Part shown: in pieces, positions 45,918 through 53,837 of the stretch
Numbering within the stretch: position 1 is the first letter of the stretch
How the letters are laid out: each line of letters opens with the position of its first letter
Source: Chloroflexota bacterium
GTDB taxonomy: Bacteria > Chloroflexota > UBA11872 > VXOZ01
Reading direction: 5' to 3'
Assembly: GCA_012270555.1 (NCBI GenBank)
Contig: JAAXIC010000008.1
Location: 110,567 to 174,566 of the forward strand
DNA: 64,000 nucleotides
Program-made: the position numbers and the translations under genes
The notes under the pieces: generated by a model
The model's database searches: none
Seen by the model: only the letters and a program-made list of their open reading frames with translations
Told to the model about the DNA's origin: nothing

Positions 45918-47663
45918 TCAATTCGATTGCGCTAGAAGTGAAAATGCCAGCGGGCGCACCGCGAGCGGCACCACATTGCGGACGTGGAACGTCCGCGCGT
46001 CCAAAACGAGAATGGCGTTCGCCTGCGGCGCTAAGGCGTAGAGGATATTGCGCTCCGCATCGAGCGCTAACTGCGTAACGCCGCCCTCCTGCCACAACTG
46101 GCGTTCCACGTTGCCGTCTGCCGTGTTTATGTAGGTCAGAGCAGGCTGCGTCTCCTCTGTGCCAGTTTCTTCATCTGCGGTTTCGGCATCAGATGACTCC
46201 TTGCTGGTGGTTCTGACCGGAGGAGCCGTGCTCTTTGTGTCCGCCGACGAGGAGCTGTCTTCAGTTGACGACTCCGCGCGTGCGCTCCCAGCACTCAGGT
46301 AGAGGGCTGCGCCATCAGCGCTGAGTGCGCCGTGGGTGGCGCGCGCGCCGGGTATCTTTGCAAGAAGCGTGGCCTGCCGGGAACTTGTCACAACGCGCCA
46401 CAGCTCTTCAGATTCTGGAGTGGTTACGTACACCACGGTTCCGTCTTGATTAGGCACCACCGCGCCAATCACCAAACCGGCTCCGATGGTGATGGCTTCG
46501 CCAACAGTTGCGGAATCCAACGCCACGAGCGCCATGTTGGTGCGCTCGGCTGCCACGGCTAAGAGAGATTGTTCGTTGAGTTGCACGAGCCTCTCCACGG
46601 GCCAGGGCAGGGAAATCTCGGCCACCGTTTCGCCATTCTCATCCAGTACCAAGACCAGAGGGCTGGATTGCGAGCCCACGACCACGTGCTCGCCTGCGAC
46701 AACCAAACTGCTCCACTCTTGCTCAGGCAATTGAAAGAGACGCCCCACGCGCTCGGACTCTGCCTCAACCGTGAGCAGTCCCTCGCTCTGCAAGATGTAG
46801 AGCACGTTGCCGTCGGTTGAGAGCGCTAGCGCGCGCGGCTCGTTGCCAATGCCAATAATGCTCGCCGGCTTGAGATCCGTGGCATTGAATGTGACAAGGG
46901 CGCCGGAGTCTGCGTGGCCAAGGAGGACTATCTGTTTTGGCTGGACCGGAGCCTGTTCAGCGTCAACCGCTGCTTCCTCTTCGTCGCGCAGGAGCGAGAA
47001 CGCCACAGAGGCGACGAGTGCAAGCACCACCAGTCCGATACCGGCTTGCATGATGCGTGTGCGCAGCGTGGCATCGCCGGTGCCAAGCGCAGCGGCGACC
47101 TCGCCTCGCAGCGTCGCGCTCGGACGAGGCGCACTGAGTTGGCGCATGGCGCGCTCGACTGCAGCGCGATCAGTCTCGGAATCCGGCACGCGGAATTCCG
47201 CGCGTGCTCGCTCCAGCCAAGAATCCACGCGATCGAGGGATGTGCCCAGCGCCTCCGCCGTCTGGCTCTGCGGCATACCCTCGGCCAGGGCGAGCAGCCA
47301 GACCACTCGCAAGCGCGGCGGCAGCGCAAGCGTGGCCTCCCGCCATGCGGTCGTGCGGTCCTCGATCTCTACAGGGCCGGGAGTGCGGCGCGTAAACCTC
47401 TGCCAGCGGTTCGCTGCCAGAAACGTCCGCACCGCCATCCGATAGAACCAGGTGTCCAATACAATGTCGCGGGGACGTTTGTGCAGTGAGCGAAAGGCGC
47501 GGCAAAACGTGGCAACGACAAGCTCGCGTGTCTCTTTCTCGTTTCCGGTGAGCCAAAAGGAGAAGCGGTACAGCATTGGGGCAAACTGATCGTAGAGCGC
47601 CAGGAACGCATCGCGATCGCCGCGTTCGGCTGCCGTAAGAGCTCTGCCCCTATTTGCCAGCAT
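45918..47663 (-). CDS. ECF-like sigma factor fused to a transmembrane helix and beta-propeller
   Basis: A 581-residue protein from ATG 47663. Residues 12-88 look like sigma region 2 (DRDAFLALYDQFAPMLYRFS, LDTWFYRMAVRTFLAANRW), and 112-158 like region 4 with an HTH (LPPRLRVVWLLALAEGMPQS, TAEALGTSLDRVDSWLERAR). A single hydrophobic helix (205-225) follows, then about 350 residues of propeller repeats (STDGNVLYILQSEG, GTVVYVTTPESEELWRV) interrupted by a Ser/Thr/Glu-rich low-complexity stretch. Cytoplasmic DNA-binding parts and an extracytoplasmic sensor on one chain would tether the sigma factor to the membrane. No separate anti-sigma gene is adjacent. Longer in-frame starts (47708, 47795) lack ribosome sites. 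Confidence 0.75.
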   Translation of the reverse strand: MLANRGRALTAAERGDRDAFLALYDQFAPMLYRFSFWLTGNEKETRELVVATFCRAFRSLHKRPRDIVLDTWFYRMAVRTFLAANRWQRFTRRTPGPVEIEDRTTAWREATLALPPRLRVVWLLALAEGMPQSQTAEALGTSLDRVDSWLERARAEFRVPDSETDRAAVERAMRQLSAPRPSATLRGEVAAALGTGDATLRTRIMQAGIGLVVLALVASVAFSLLRDEEEAAVDAEQAPVQPKQIVLLGHADSGALVTFNATDLKPASIIGIGNEPRALALSTDGNVLYILQSEGLLTVEAESERVGRLFQLPEQEWSSLVVAGEHVVVGSQSSPLVLVLDENGETVAEISLPWPVERLVQLNEQSLLAVAAERTNMALVALDSATVGEAITIGAGLVIGAVVPNQDGTVVYVTTPESEELWRVVTSSRQATLLAKIPGARATHGALSADGAALYLSAGSARAESSTEDSSSSADTKSTAPPVRTTSKESSDAETADEETGTEETQPALTYINTADGNVERQLWQEGGVTQLALDAERNILYALAPQANAILVLDARTFHVRNVVPLAVRPLAFSLLAQSN

Positions 47664-48052
47664 CAGCGAAATCCATCCTGACCGGAACCCAAGCTTTCCT
47701 GCCTGCATAGTAGCACACAGCATGGACAACCCTTGGCGGTGGGACGCCCAGAGCCGCGCAAAGGAATGCTGGAAACATTTAACCCCGCCGGCCAATTGCA
47801 GGAACCTGCAGAACGATGTACCGTAGCTAGTATCCGGTGTTTATTGTGCTGGAGCCTTCCAGGGCCCCTTCCGCCCACATGCGAGGTCAGTGGCCGCTCT
47901 ATGCAATGCGGATCAAGGGGGAATGAAGAGTCTCCCACCAAGGGACTTTATGTAAACTACATCTGAAAGTTGGACTGCGTTGTACATTTGCTTCACCAAA
48001 ACTGACCCTTTTGCACAGTTGGGCGTCATGTATCGAGACCCAAGGACCCAAC
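47664..48052. other. Intergenic region between divergent sigma-like and MFS genes
   Basis: 389 bases expected to hold both promoters. A dyad TGCAGG-AA-CCTGCA (47797-47810) stands about 135 bases upstream of the sigma-like gene and could be an operator. No RNA gene or credible small gene is seen. Confidence 0.45.
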
Positions 48053-49372
48053 GTGGCACGTAGCAGAAACGTCCTGACGTCTCACCAGAGCATCCGTCTT
48101 GCCGGCCGCATGTTTGAGTCGTTGCAGGTCTCCGCATTTCGCGACCTCTGGATCGGCATGCTCGCTTCGTACATCGGCATGTACATGGGCATGGTCTCCC
48201 GGGGCTACCTTGCCTACGAGATATCGGGCTCCGCGACCGTGCTGGGCATCGTTACTGTTGCGTCGGGCATTCCCATGCTGTTCCTATCCCCGGTGGGCGG
48301 CGTGCTGGCGGACATGATGAACCGCCGCCTGATTCTCATTCACAGCCAGATTTTCATGGTGGTTTCATCCTTATTCATTGCCGCCCTCATCCATTTGAAC
48401 CTGATCGCAATCTGGCACCTTGCCTTCTTCGGCCTGCTGCAAGGGATACTCTTCACCATCAACATGCCGGCGCGTTCTTCCGCGCTCCCACACCTGGTAG
48501 GGAGGCCGTTGCTTGCCAGCGCGATCGGCCTTACAAACTCCGGTCGCAACCTGATGTCAGTCATTGCCCCCGCGATTGCCGGGACCGTCATTGCGATTCC
48601 GTGGCTGGGCACCGCCGGTGCCTTTGACATCTCCGCGTTCACTTACGTGTGCGCGACATTGCTGATGCTGCGCCTGCCGAAGAGCTTAGCGGAAAGCCGT
48701 GATCGCGCCCAGGTAGCGTTCGGCCAGCAGATGATCGCCGGCTTCAATTACATCTTCACGCAGCGTCCGCTGCTCGTGCTGCTTCTTCTGGGTCTCATAC
48801 CCATTCTATTCGGCATGCCCCTGCAGTCCTTCTTGCCGGTCTTTCAGGCGGACGTGCTTCACGTTGGTGCGGTAGAACTCGGTCTCCTCTATTCGGCAAT
48901 AGGCATTGGCGGCACGCTCGGATCGCTGATTATTGCGCCGCTTGCGGAGAGCAAACACAGCCACATCATGCAGCTCAGCACTGGCGTATTCTTCGGTTTC
49001 ACGCTCATCGCATTCGCCTACAGTACTTCTTTCACCCTCAGCATGTTTTTCATTGGACTGGTTGGCTTTGCGGGAAACGCCTGCACTGGCTTCAACAGCG
49101 CCCTGGTCATGCTGCGCACGGAAGAGGCGTTCTACGGGCGCGTAATGAGTATCTATATGATGAATTGGTCGCTCATGACGCTCTTCACGCTGCCCTTGGG
49201 CATGCTCGTTGACCGCTGGGGCGCACCGCTGGTGACGAGCGTTGCTGCGATGGGTATCGTCGTCTTCATGGCCGGCGCCTTCGTCTTCTTCCGTGATATC
49301 CGCGAAGGCCAGCACCACGGTGAGGAATTGAGTGTCGAAACCGGAACTGCGGCCGCCGAGAAAGGCGCCTAG
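48053..49372 (+). CDS. Major facilitator superfamily transporter (MFS-3/enterobactin exporter-like)
   Basis: A 439-residue polytopic protein with about twelve transmembrane segments. The loop 2-3 signature is GGVLADMMNRRLILI. The fold start (FRDLWIGMLASYIGMYMGMV) resembles EntS-type efflux proteins. GTG 48053 with AAGGA six bases upstream was preferred to TTG 48011. The substrate is unknown; the family mostly exports drugs or siderophores. Confidence 0.87.
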   Translation: MARSRNVLTSHQSIRLAGRMFESLQVSAFRDLWIGMLASYIGMYMGMVSRGYLAYEISGSATVLGIVTVASGIPMLFLSPVGGVLADMMNRRLILIHSQIFMVVSSLFIAALIHLNLIAIWHLAFFGLLQGILFTINMPARSSALPHLVGRPLLASAIGLTNSGRNLMSVIAPAIAGTVIAIPWLGTAGAFDISAFTYVCATLLMLRLPKSLAESRDRAQVAFGQQMIAGFNYIFTQRPLLVLLLLGLIPILFGMPLQSFLPVFQADVLHVGAVELGLLYSAIGIGGTLGSLIIAPLAESKHSHIMQLSTGVFFGFTLIAFAYSTSFTLSMFFIGLVGFAGNACTGFNSALVMLRTEEAFYGRVMSIYMMNWSLMTLFTLPLGMLVDRWGAPLVTSVAAMGIVVFMAGAFVFFRDIREGQHHGEELSVETGTAAAEKGA

Positions 49373-49423
49373 GTGCGGGTTTACCGGATACGGTCGAACG
49401 CAGAGTAGGCCAAGGATTGGCTC

Positions 49424-50185
49424 ATGGCTGCATTCCGCGACGAGATAGTCTCTTTTCTGGACGAGTATCTGGACGTGCAGGGCATTCGCGACTATGGCCC
49501 TATGGGCATGCAAGTAGTCGGCAAGGAGGAGGTTAACCGCGTAGCCGTGGCCGTGAGCGCCTCTCACGCCTGCTTTTCACTGGCCGCTGGACTCGAAGCT
49601 GACATGCTTATCGTCCACCACGGTCTCTTTTGGGATAACGATAGCCGCGTGGTTGGGAAAGCCATGCGCGGCCGGCTGGAAACGCTATTCCAAGATGATA
49701 TGACCCTCTTGGCGTACCACCTCTGCCTCGATAGACACCCGGAGATCGGCAACAACGTGTTAGCCCTCCGGGCCCTGGGCGCTACTCCCACCGCGCTCGA
49801 GACGCCGCTCGCCGGGGTGGGCTATGTCGGCGAATTCGCTCATCCCGTGCTATGGGAAGAACTTGCGGAACGCGCGAAGAGCGCCTTTGGCGGTGAGCCC
49901 TTTCTCTTTCCGTCGGGACCCGCCGAAACCAAGCAGCTAGGACTTGTGACCGGCGGCGCGAGCAACAGCGTACACGTCATCGAGGCAGCGGAGCGCGGCT
50001 GCGATACCTATCTCACCGGCGACCTCAGCGAACCAACACCGGCCTTGGCTGCTGAACTTGGCATGAACCTCATAGGGGCTGGTCACTACAACACCGAGAA
50101 GCTCGGCGTTCAGGCCGTTGGCCGCCTGCTGGAAGAGCGCTTCGGCGTGAGTTCGGTATTCATCGACGTGCCGAACCCGCTGTAG
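49424..50185 (+). CDS. Nif3-like dinuclear metal-centre protein
   Basis: A 253-residue DUF34/NIF3 protein. Metal ligands are visible in LIVHHGLFW near 63, YHLCLDRHPEIGNN near 98, and GAGHYNTEKLGVQAV near 216. It was suggested to act as a GTP cyclohydrolase I type 2-like or metal-chaperone protein; its role is unsettled. The start ATG lies 51 bases after the transporter gene and may belong to the same transcript. Confidence 0.92.
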   Translation: MAAFRDEIVSFLDEYLDVQGIRDYGPMGMQVVGKEEVNRVAVAVSASHACFSLAAGLEADMLIVHHGLFWDNDSRVVGKAMRGRLETLFQDDMTLLAYHLCLDRHPEIGNNVLALRALGATPTALETPLAGVGYVGEFAHPVLWEELAERAKSAFGGEPFLFPSGPAETKQLGLVTGGASNSVHVIEAAERGCDTYLTGDLSEPTPALAAELGMNLIGAGHYNTEKLGVQAVGRLLEERFGVSSVFIDVPNPL

Positions 50186-50351
50186 TGGAACCGGACGTCA
50201 ACTGTAAGACCTGTCTGGCCCCTCGTTGAGTTAGATTGCGAGACTGTGCCCGCCTTAGACATACCGTATTCCGCAGCAGACGTGACCCAGTTTGTTTGCA
50301 TGAGGCTTGCATCTAGTAACGCGACACGTTTGCTTTGATGGGTAGGGTCGC

Positions 50352-50376
50352 CGGTAGCGTAGGTTTGTAACCTGCG
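50352..50376 (+). repeat. Dispersed palindromic repeat (AGGTTTGTAACCT family), copy 1
   Basis: CGGTAGCGTAGGTTTGTAAC then CTGCG. The core AGGTT-TGT-AACCT is a palindrome. The element recurs inverted at 62171-62195 with one mismatch in 25 bases. It lies in the 258-base gap between the Nif3-like and GT9 genes, which otherwise shows nothing I can support. Confidence 0.75.
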
Positions 50377-50443
50377 CGGTCTTGCCGTGTTGCCTGGCAG
50401 CGTCCTACACGCAACTAACCATCATTACAATAATGTTCAACCT

Positions 50444-51544
50444 CTAGTCGCAATCGGGACTGGAGTCCAGGAGCTTACGCGCAGCGGACAACACAGCCTC
50501 GAGTTCATCAGTTGTACTCTCTTTGTCTCTGTCTACCGCGAAACGCACGACAGCACTCCGCGCGCCAAAAGGACCGAAGCGTTGCGGTGACGTGGGTCCG
50601 AATAAGGCAATGACCGGTGTGCCCACCGCTACGGCAAGATGCATTGGCGACGAATCATTGCCAATGAACAAGTGGCAGTGCTGGATCAAGGCCCCAAGCT
50701 GCGCAAATGTCAATTTGCCCGTTACGTCCACCATAGACACGGTTGCCCCATTTTGGATCACCTCAGCTATAGGCGTATCATCAGGCCCCCCGACGAGGAG
50801 AATGCCGGCCTTCAGCGTACTCCCAAGACTCTCGGTGAGAGCCTGGAAATTGCTGCTAGACCAGCGCTTGCTCAAGAGTTCATCACCGGGGTTTCTGCCT
50901 CCGCCAGGGTGAATCGCGATGAGGGGCCTCCTCTCCGCCAAGCCTTGCTCAGTGAGCAGATTACTTACTTCAGAGGCATCAGAGGATTGAGGCCGAAAGT
51001 GCAAATGCGGCTTCGTTACATCGAAGCCAACCTTCCGCAGGACATCCAGGTATAGCTCTGCCTCATGACGATCGTCCCGGCAAGGCACGCCAACGTGCAA
51101 CGCGATACCACGCCCAACACTATCGAGGCCGGCCCGCCAGGGGATGCCTGCGAGCCGAGGCAGTAACGACATAAGCGAAGAGCGGTCCAGCACAAAGCAG
51201 TGGGTAAAGCTTTGCTCTCGCACGCGGGATACGCAATTGCGGTATGCGTTGAAGCCGTAGAGCCCAGGAAATCCGACGGTGCCGGAATCAATGACTTCGT
51301 CGCAGTGTGGATTGCCGACCAAGGCCTCCTTGGCCCAGGTCGTCACCAATACGGTGACATGGGCGTGCGGCAGATTTGCGCGCAGAGCAGCAAGAAAGGC
51401 AGTGCTCATGAGCACATCGCCCAAACTGGCGGGCTTGATCACCAGAATATTCGGACGCTCGGATGCAAGAGGCGGCGCTGTCGGCTCGGTGTAGAGAAGC
51501 GGATGCAGGATTCGGGACAACTGCTCAATCAAGAACGATTTCAT
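50444..51544 (-). CDS. Glycosyltransferase family 9 (heptosyltransferase-like)
   Basis: A 366-residue GT-B enzyme: NILVIKPASLGDVLMSTAFL at the N-terminus, HPGGGRNPGDELLSKRW near 215, and the nucleotide-sugar site IGNDSSPMHLAVAVGTPVIA-like region near 300. Members transfer heptose or other sugars during surface-polysaccharide synthesis. ATG 51544 has AAGGGG upstream; a TTG seven codons earlier is less likely. No LPS genes are nearby, so it may act on another glycan. Confidence 0.92.
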   Translation of the reverse strand: MKSFLIEQLSRILHPLLYTEPTAPPLASERPNILVIKPASLGDVLMSTAFLAALRANLPHAHVTVLVTTWAKEALVGNPHCDEVIDSGTVGFPGLYGFNAYRNCVSRVREQSFTHCFVLDRSSLMSLLPRLAGIPWRAGLDSVGRGIALHVGVPCRDDRHEAELYLDVLRKVGFDVTKPHLHFRPQSSDASEVSNLLTEQGLAERRPLIAIHPGGGRNPGDELLSKRWSSSNFQALTESLGSTLKAGILLVGGPDDTPIAEVIQNGATVSMVDVTGKLTFAQLGALIQHCHLFIGNDSSPMHLAVAVGTPVIALFGPTSPQRFGPFGARSAVVRFAVDRDKESTTDELEAVLSAARKLLDSSPDCD

Positions 51545-51677
51545 GAAGGTGTGCCCCTTATACAAGCCTCGTGGGAGCGCCTGAGCGGTATTAGCTTAAG
51601 CCTAATCAAGCTGATGCGCGCTGTCTATTTGGATGCGCGGCGGTCTCAGTTGCGCCTCATCACGCCTAGCCGTTAGC

Positions 51678-52946
51678 ATGGCGAGTATGCAATCCACCGC
51701 ACACCCCGGCAATTGGCAAACAACGGTCCGCATCCTCTGGATCACGCAGTTTGCCACCATGGCGGCCTTTAGTTGCAGTCTGCCCTTCGTACCGCTGTAT
51801 ATCCTCGAATTGGGTATTCCGGATCCACGCCAGGCGGCGCTGTGGGCCGGGTTCGTTGCCGGCGGCTCCGGCATCAGCATGGCGATCTTCTCCCCCATTT
51901 GGGGTAGCCTTGCCGACCGCTTCGGCAAGAAGCTCATGCTGGAGCGCGCGCTCTTCGGCGCTACCATCACGCTGCTACTCATGGGGTTCGCGCAATCAGC
52001 AGTGCAACTCTTGATCTTTCGCGTCCTTCAGGGCTCCCTATCCGGCACCACTGCGGCCGTAAGCGCCCTCGCCGCGTCCATTACACCGCGCGAGGAGCTT
52101 GGGCGCGTGCTGGGGACCATGCAAATGTCCATCTTTGCGGGATCGACCGTCGGCCCATTCATTGGCGGCGTACTTGCAGACACGCTGGGTTTTCGCGTTG
52201 CATTCATTGCCACGAGCGCTGTCATGGTTCTCATAGGTCTTGTGGTGTTCGTACTCGTGCATGAACCCCGCCATGCAGAGCAACCTCCGCCACCTTTCCG
52301 TCTGCCGCAATTGCGCAATCCGCTTGGCGATGGCGTCTTGAACACGGTCTTCATGCTGGCGCCCGTTATTTTCTTGGTACAATTCGCCTTTATGGCGTCG
52401 CGACCCATCTTCCCGCTCTTTGTTGTTGAACTTGCCGCCACGGATCCGTCGGCAACGTTCGCCGGATTCTCCCCGGAGGACTTTGTCGCTACCATTTCAG
52501 GCATCCTCGTCGCCACGACCGGCGTCGTGGGAGCGATCTGCTCTCCCATAACCGGGCGTTTCATCAACACCTATCGCGTACGCCTGTTGCTGCTTATCGC
52601 AGTGCTTGGCGTCGCTGCCGCCAACGTCGGTCAGGCATTCGCAGCTTCATTCCTGCAACTGTGGATCGTGCGCGTGCTGCTGGGCGCGTTCGGCGGTATC
52701 TGGGCCCCGACCTATAGCTCGACCATCGGGTTGAGCGTACCGTCAGAGCGGCGGGGCCTCGCATTTGGCATCGCGAACAGCGCTTCATCCTTGGGCAATG
52801 CAATCGGGCCAATCGTGGGTGGTTACGTTGGCGCGATGCTGGGCATCCGTGCGGTCTTCGTGGGCGCAGCAGGGGTGCTTGTGCTGGCTGCCCTCTGGCT
52901 GATTGTCCGAGTCAATCTCTCTGCTTCAGCAGAACAGGAAGAGTGA
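51678..52946 (+). CDS. Major facilitator superfamily transporter (drug-efflux type)
   Basis: A 422-residue MFS protein with about twelve transmembrane segments. The loop 2-3 signature IWGSLADRFGKKLMLERA and the motif C-like SGTTAAVSALAASITPREE and GSTVGPFIGGVLAD suggest a DHA1-type drug/H+ antiporter. The start is ATG 51678 or ATG 51687; neither has a clear ribosome site. It is divergent from the glycosyltransferase gene. Confidence 0.88.
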   Translation: MASMQSTAHPGNWQTTVRILWITQFATMAAFSCSLPFVPLYILELGIPDPRQAALWAGFVAGGSGISMAIFSPIWGSLADRFGKKLMLERALFGATITLLLMGFAQSAVQLLIFRVLQGSLSGTTAAVSALAASITPREELGRVLGTMQMSIFAGSTVGPFIGGVLADTLGFRVAFIATSAVMVLIGLVVFVLVHEPRHAEQPPPPFRLPQLRNPLGDGVLNTVFMLAPVIFLVQFAFMASRPIFPLFVVELAATDPSATFAGFSPEDFVATISGILVATTGVVGAICSPITGRFINTYRVRLLLLIAVLGVAAANVGQAFAASFLQLWIVRVLLGAFGGIWAPTYSSTIGLSVPSERRGLAFGIANSASSLGNAIGPIVGGYVGAMLGIRAVFVGAAGVLVLAALWLIVRVNLSASAEQEE

Positions 52947-53013
52947 CAGTCCAATACCGGTACAGGGTTAATCCGTCTAACTCACATCACTACCGTGTTT
53001 TCTGCAAGAAGGC

Positions 53014-53676
53014 TTACCCTGCCTCTCCTGCTTCAAGTGCGCGAGAGTGCGCGAGCGCACGGGCCTGGGCCAACTCTTGCGGCGTGTTGATGTTGCTGAA
53101 GGATGCCAAGTCAGGATCAAACGTTCGCACGACATTAGGGGAAACCCGCCGCACATGCAGCCGCTCTAAGAGCCGCGCGAGTTTGAGATCACCTGCCTGC
53201 AGCATCTGCATCGCTGGAGTGAGGCATCGCCTGTGGTAGACCGTGTGCAGGGTCTCAGGCTCGTCCCGTATCCCCGGCGCTACGGCATCCCACTCATCAG
53301 ACGCGCGACCGATAAGCGCACGTAGCAAACGGCCGTTCAAGAAGGGCATATCGCAGGCAACTGCCAGCACCAGAGGGGTGCGTGCCGCCTGCAGTCCGCT
53401 CACCAAGCCGGTGAGGCTCGAACCTACTGCTGACACGTCCGGAACGACGGTGAAGCTGGTGAGGTCTGCGCGGTTCCCCACGACGATGACGTCATCGCAT
53501 ACAGTCTCCAAGACCGTGTGAACGTGAGTCAGCAAGGTTGTCTCACTGCTCTCGCGCGGCCAGGGCAGGAGCGCCTTGTCACGACCAAGCCGCTTGCTCT
53601 TGCCACCCGCCAAGATCACGCCTGTAACGCCGGACGCTCCCACAGCCCTTGGCCCCTCGTCTGCTTGGGAATTCAA
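53014..53676 (-). CDS. mobA: Molybdenum cofactor guanylyltransferase
   Basis: Attaches GMP to Mo-molybdopterin to make the MGD form used by DMSO-reductase-family enzymes. 220 residues: GVILAGGKSKRLGRDKALLP near 18, CDMPFLNGRLL near 112 and a C-terminal FSNINTPQEL. It stands divergently next to the formate dehydrogenase operon, whose product needs bis-MGD, so a shared role is likely. Start TTG 53676; GTG 53643, with GAGGGG upstream, is also possible. Confidence 0.92.
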   Translation of the reverse strand: MNSQADEGPRAVGASGVTGVILAGGKSKRLGRDKALLPWPRESSETTLLTHVHTVLETVCDDVIVVGNRADLTSFTVVPDVSAVGSSLTGLVSGLQAARTPLVLAVACDMPFLNGRLLRALIGRASDEWDAVAPGIRDEPETLHTVYHRRCLTPAMQMLQAGDLKLARLLERLHVRRVSPNVVRTFDPDLASFSNINTPQELAQARALAHSRALEAGEAG

Positions 53677-53760
53677 ACGTCATACCGCATTCCGTCAAAC
53701 ATCGTATCATCGCAGTCTCCTGCGCGTACGAGTCCGCCACCAGACCCACCGTTGCGCTCT

Positions 53761-53791
53761 TTGCTTCAAAGTCGTTCCTTCCTGCTATACT
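53761..53791 (+). promoter_or_regulatory. Promoter of the formate dehydrogenase operon
   Basis: TTGCTT (53761-53766), a 19-base spacer and an extended -10 TGCTATACT (53783-53791). It lies 46 bases before the catalytic-subunit start codon, in the mobA-fdhA divergent region. Confidence 0.55.
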
Positions 53792-53837
53792 AGGAAAACT
53801 GAAACCATCGTGAAGCTTGCATGTAGGTTTGCAGCCC

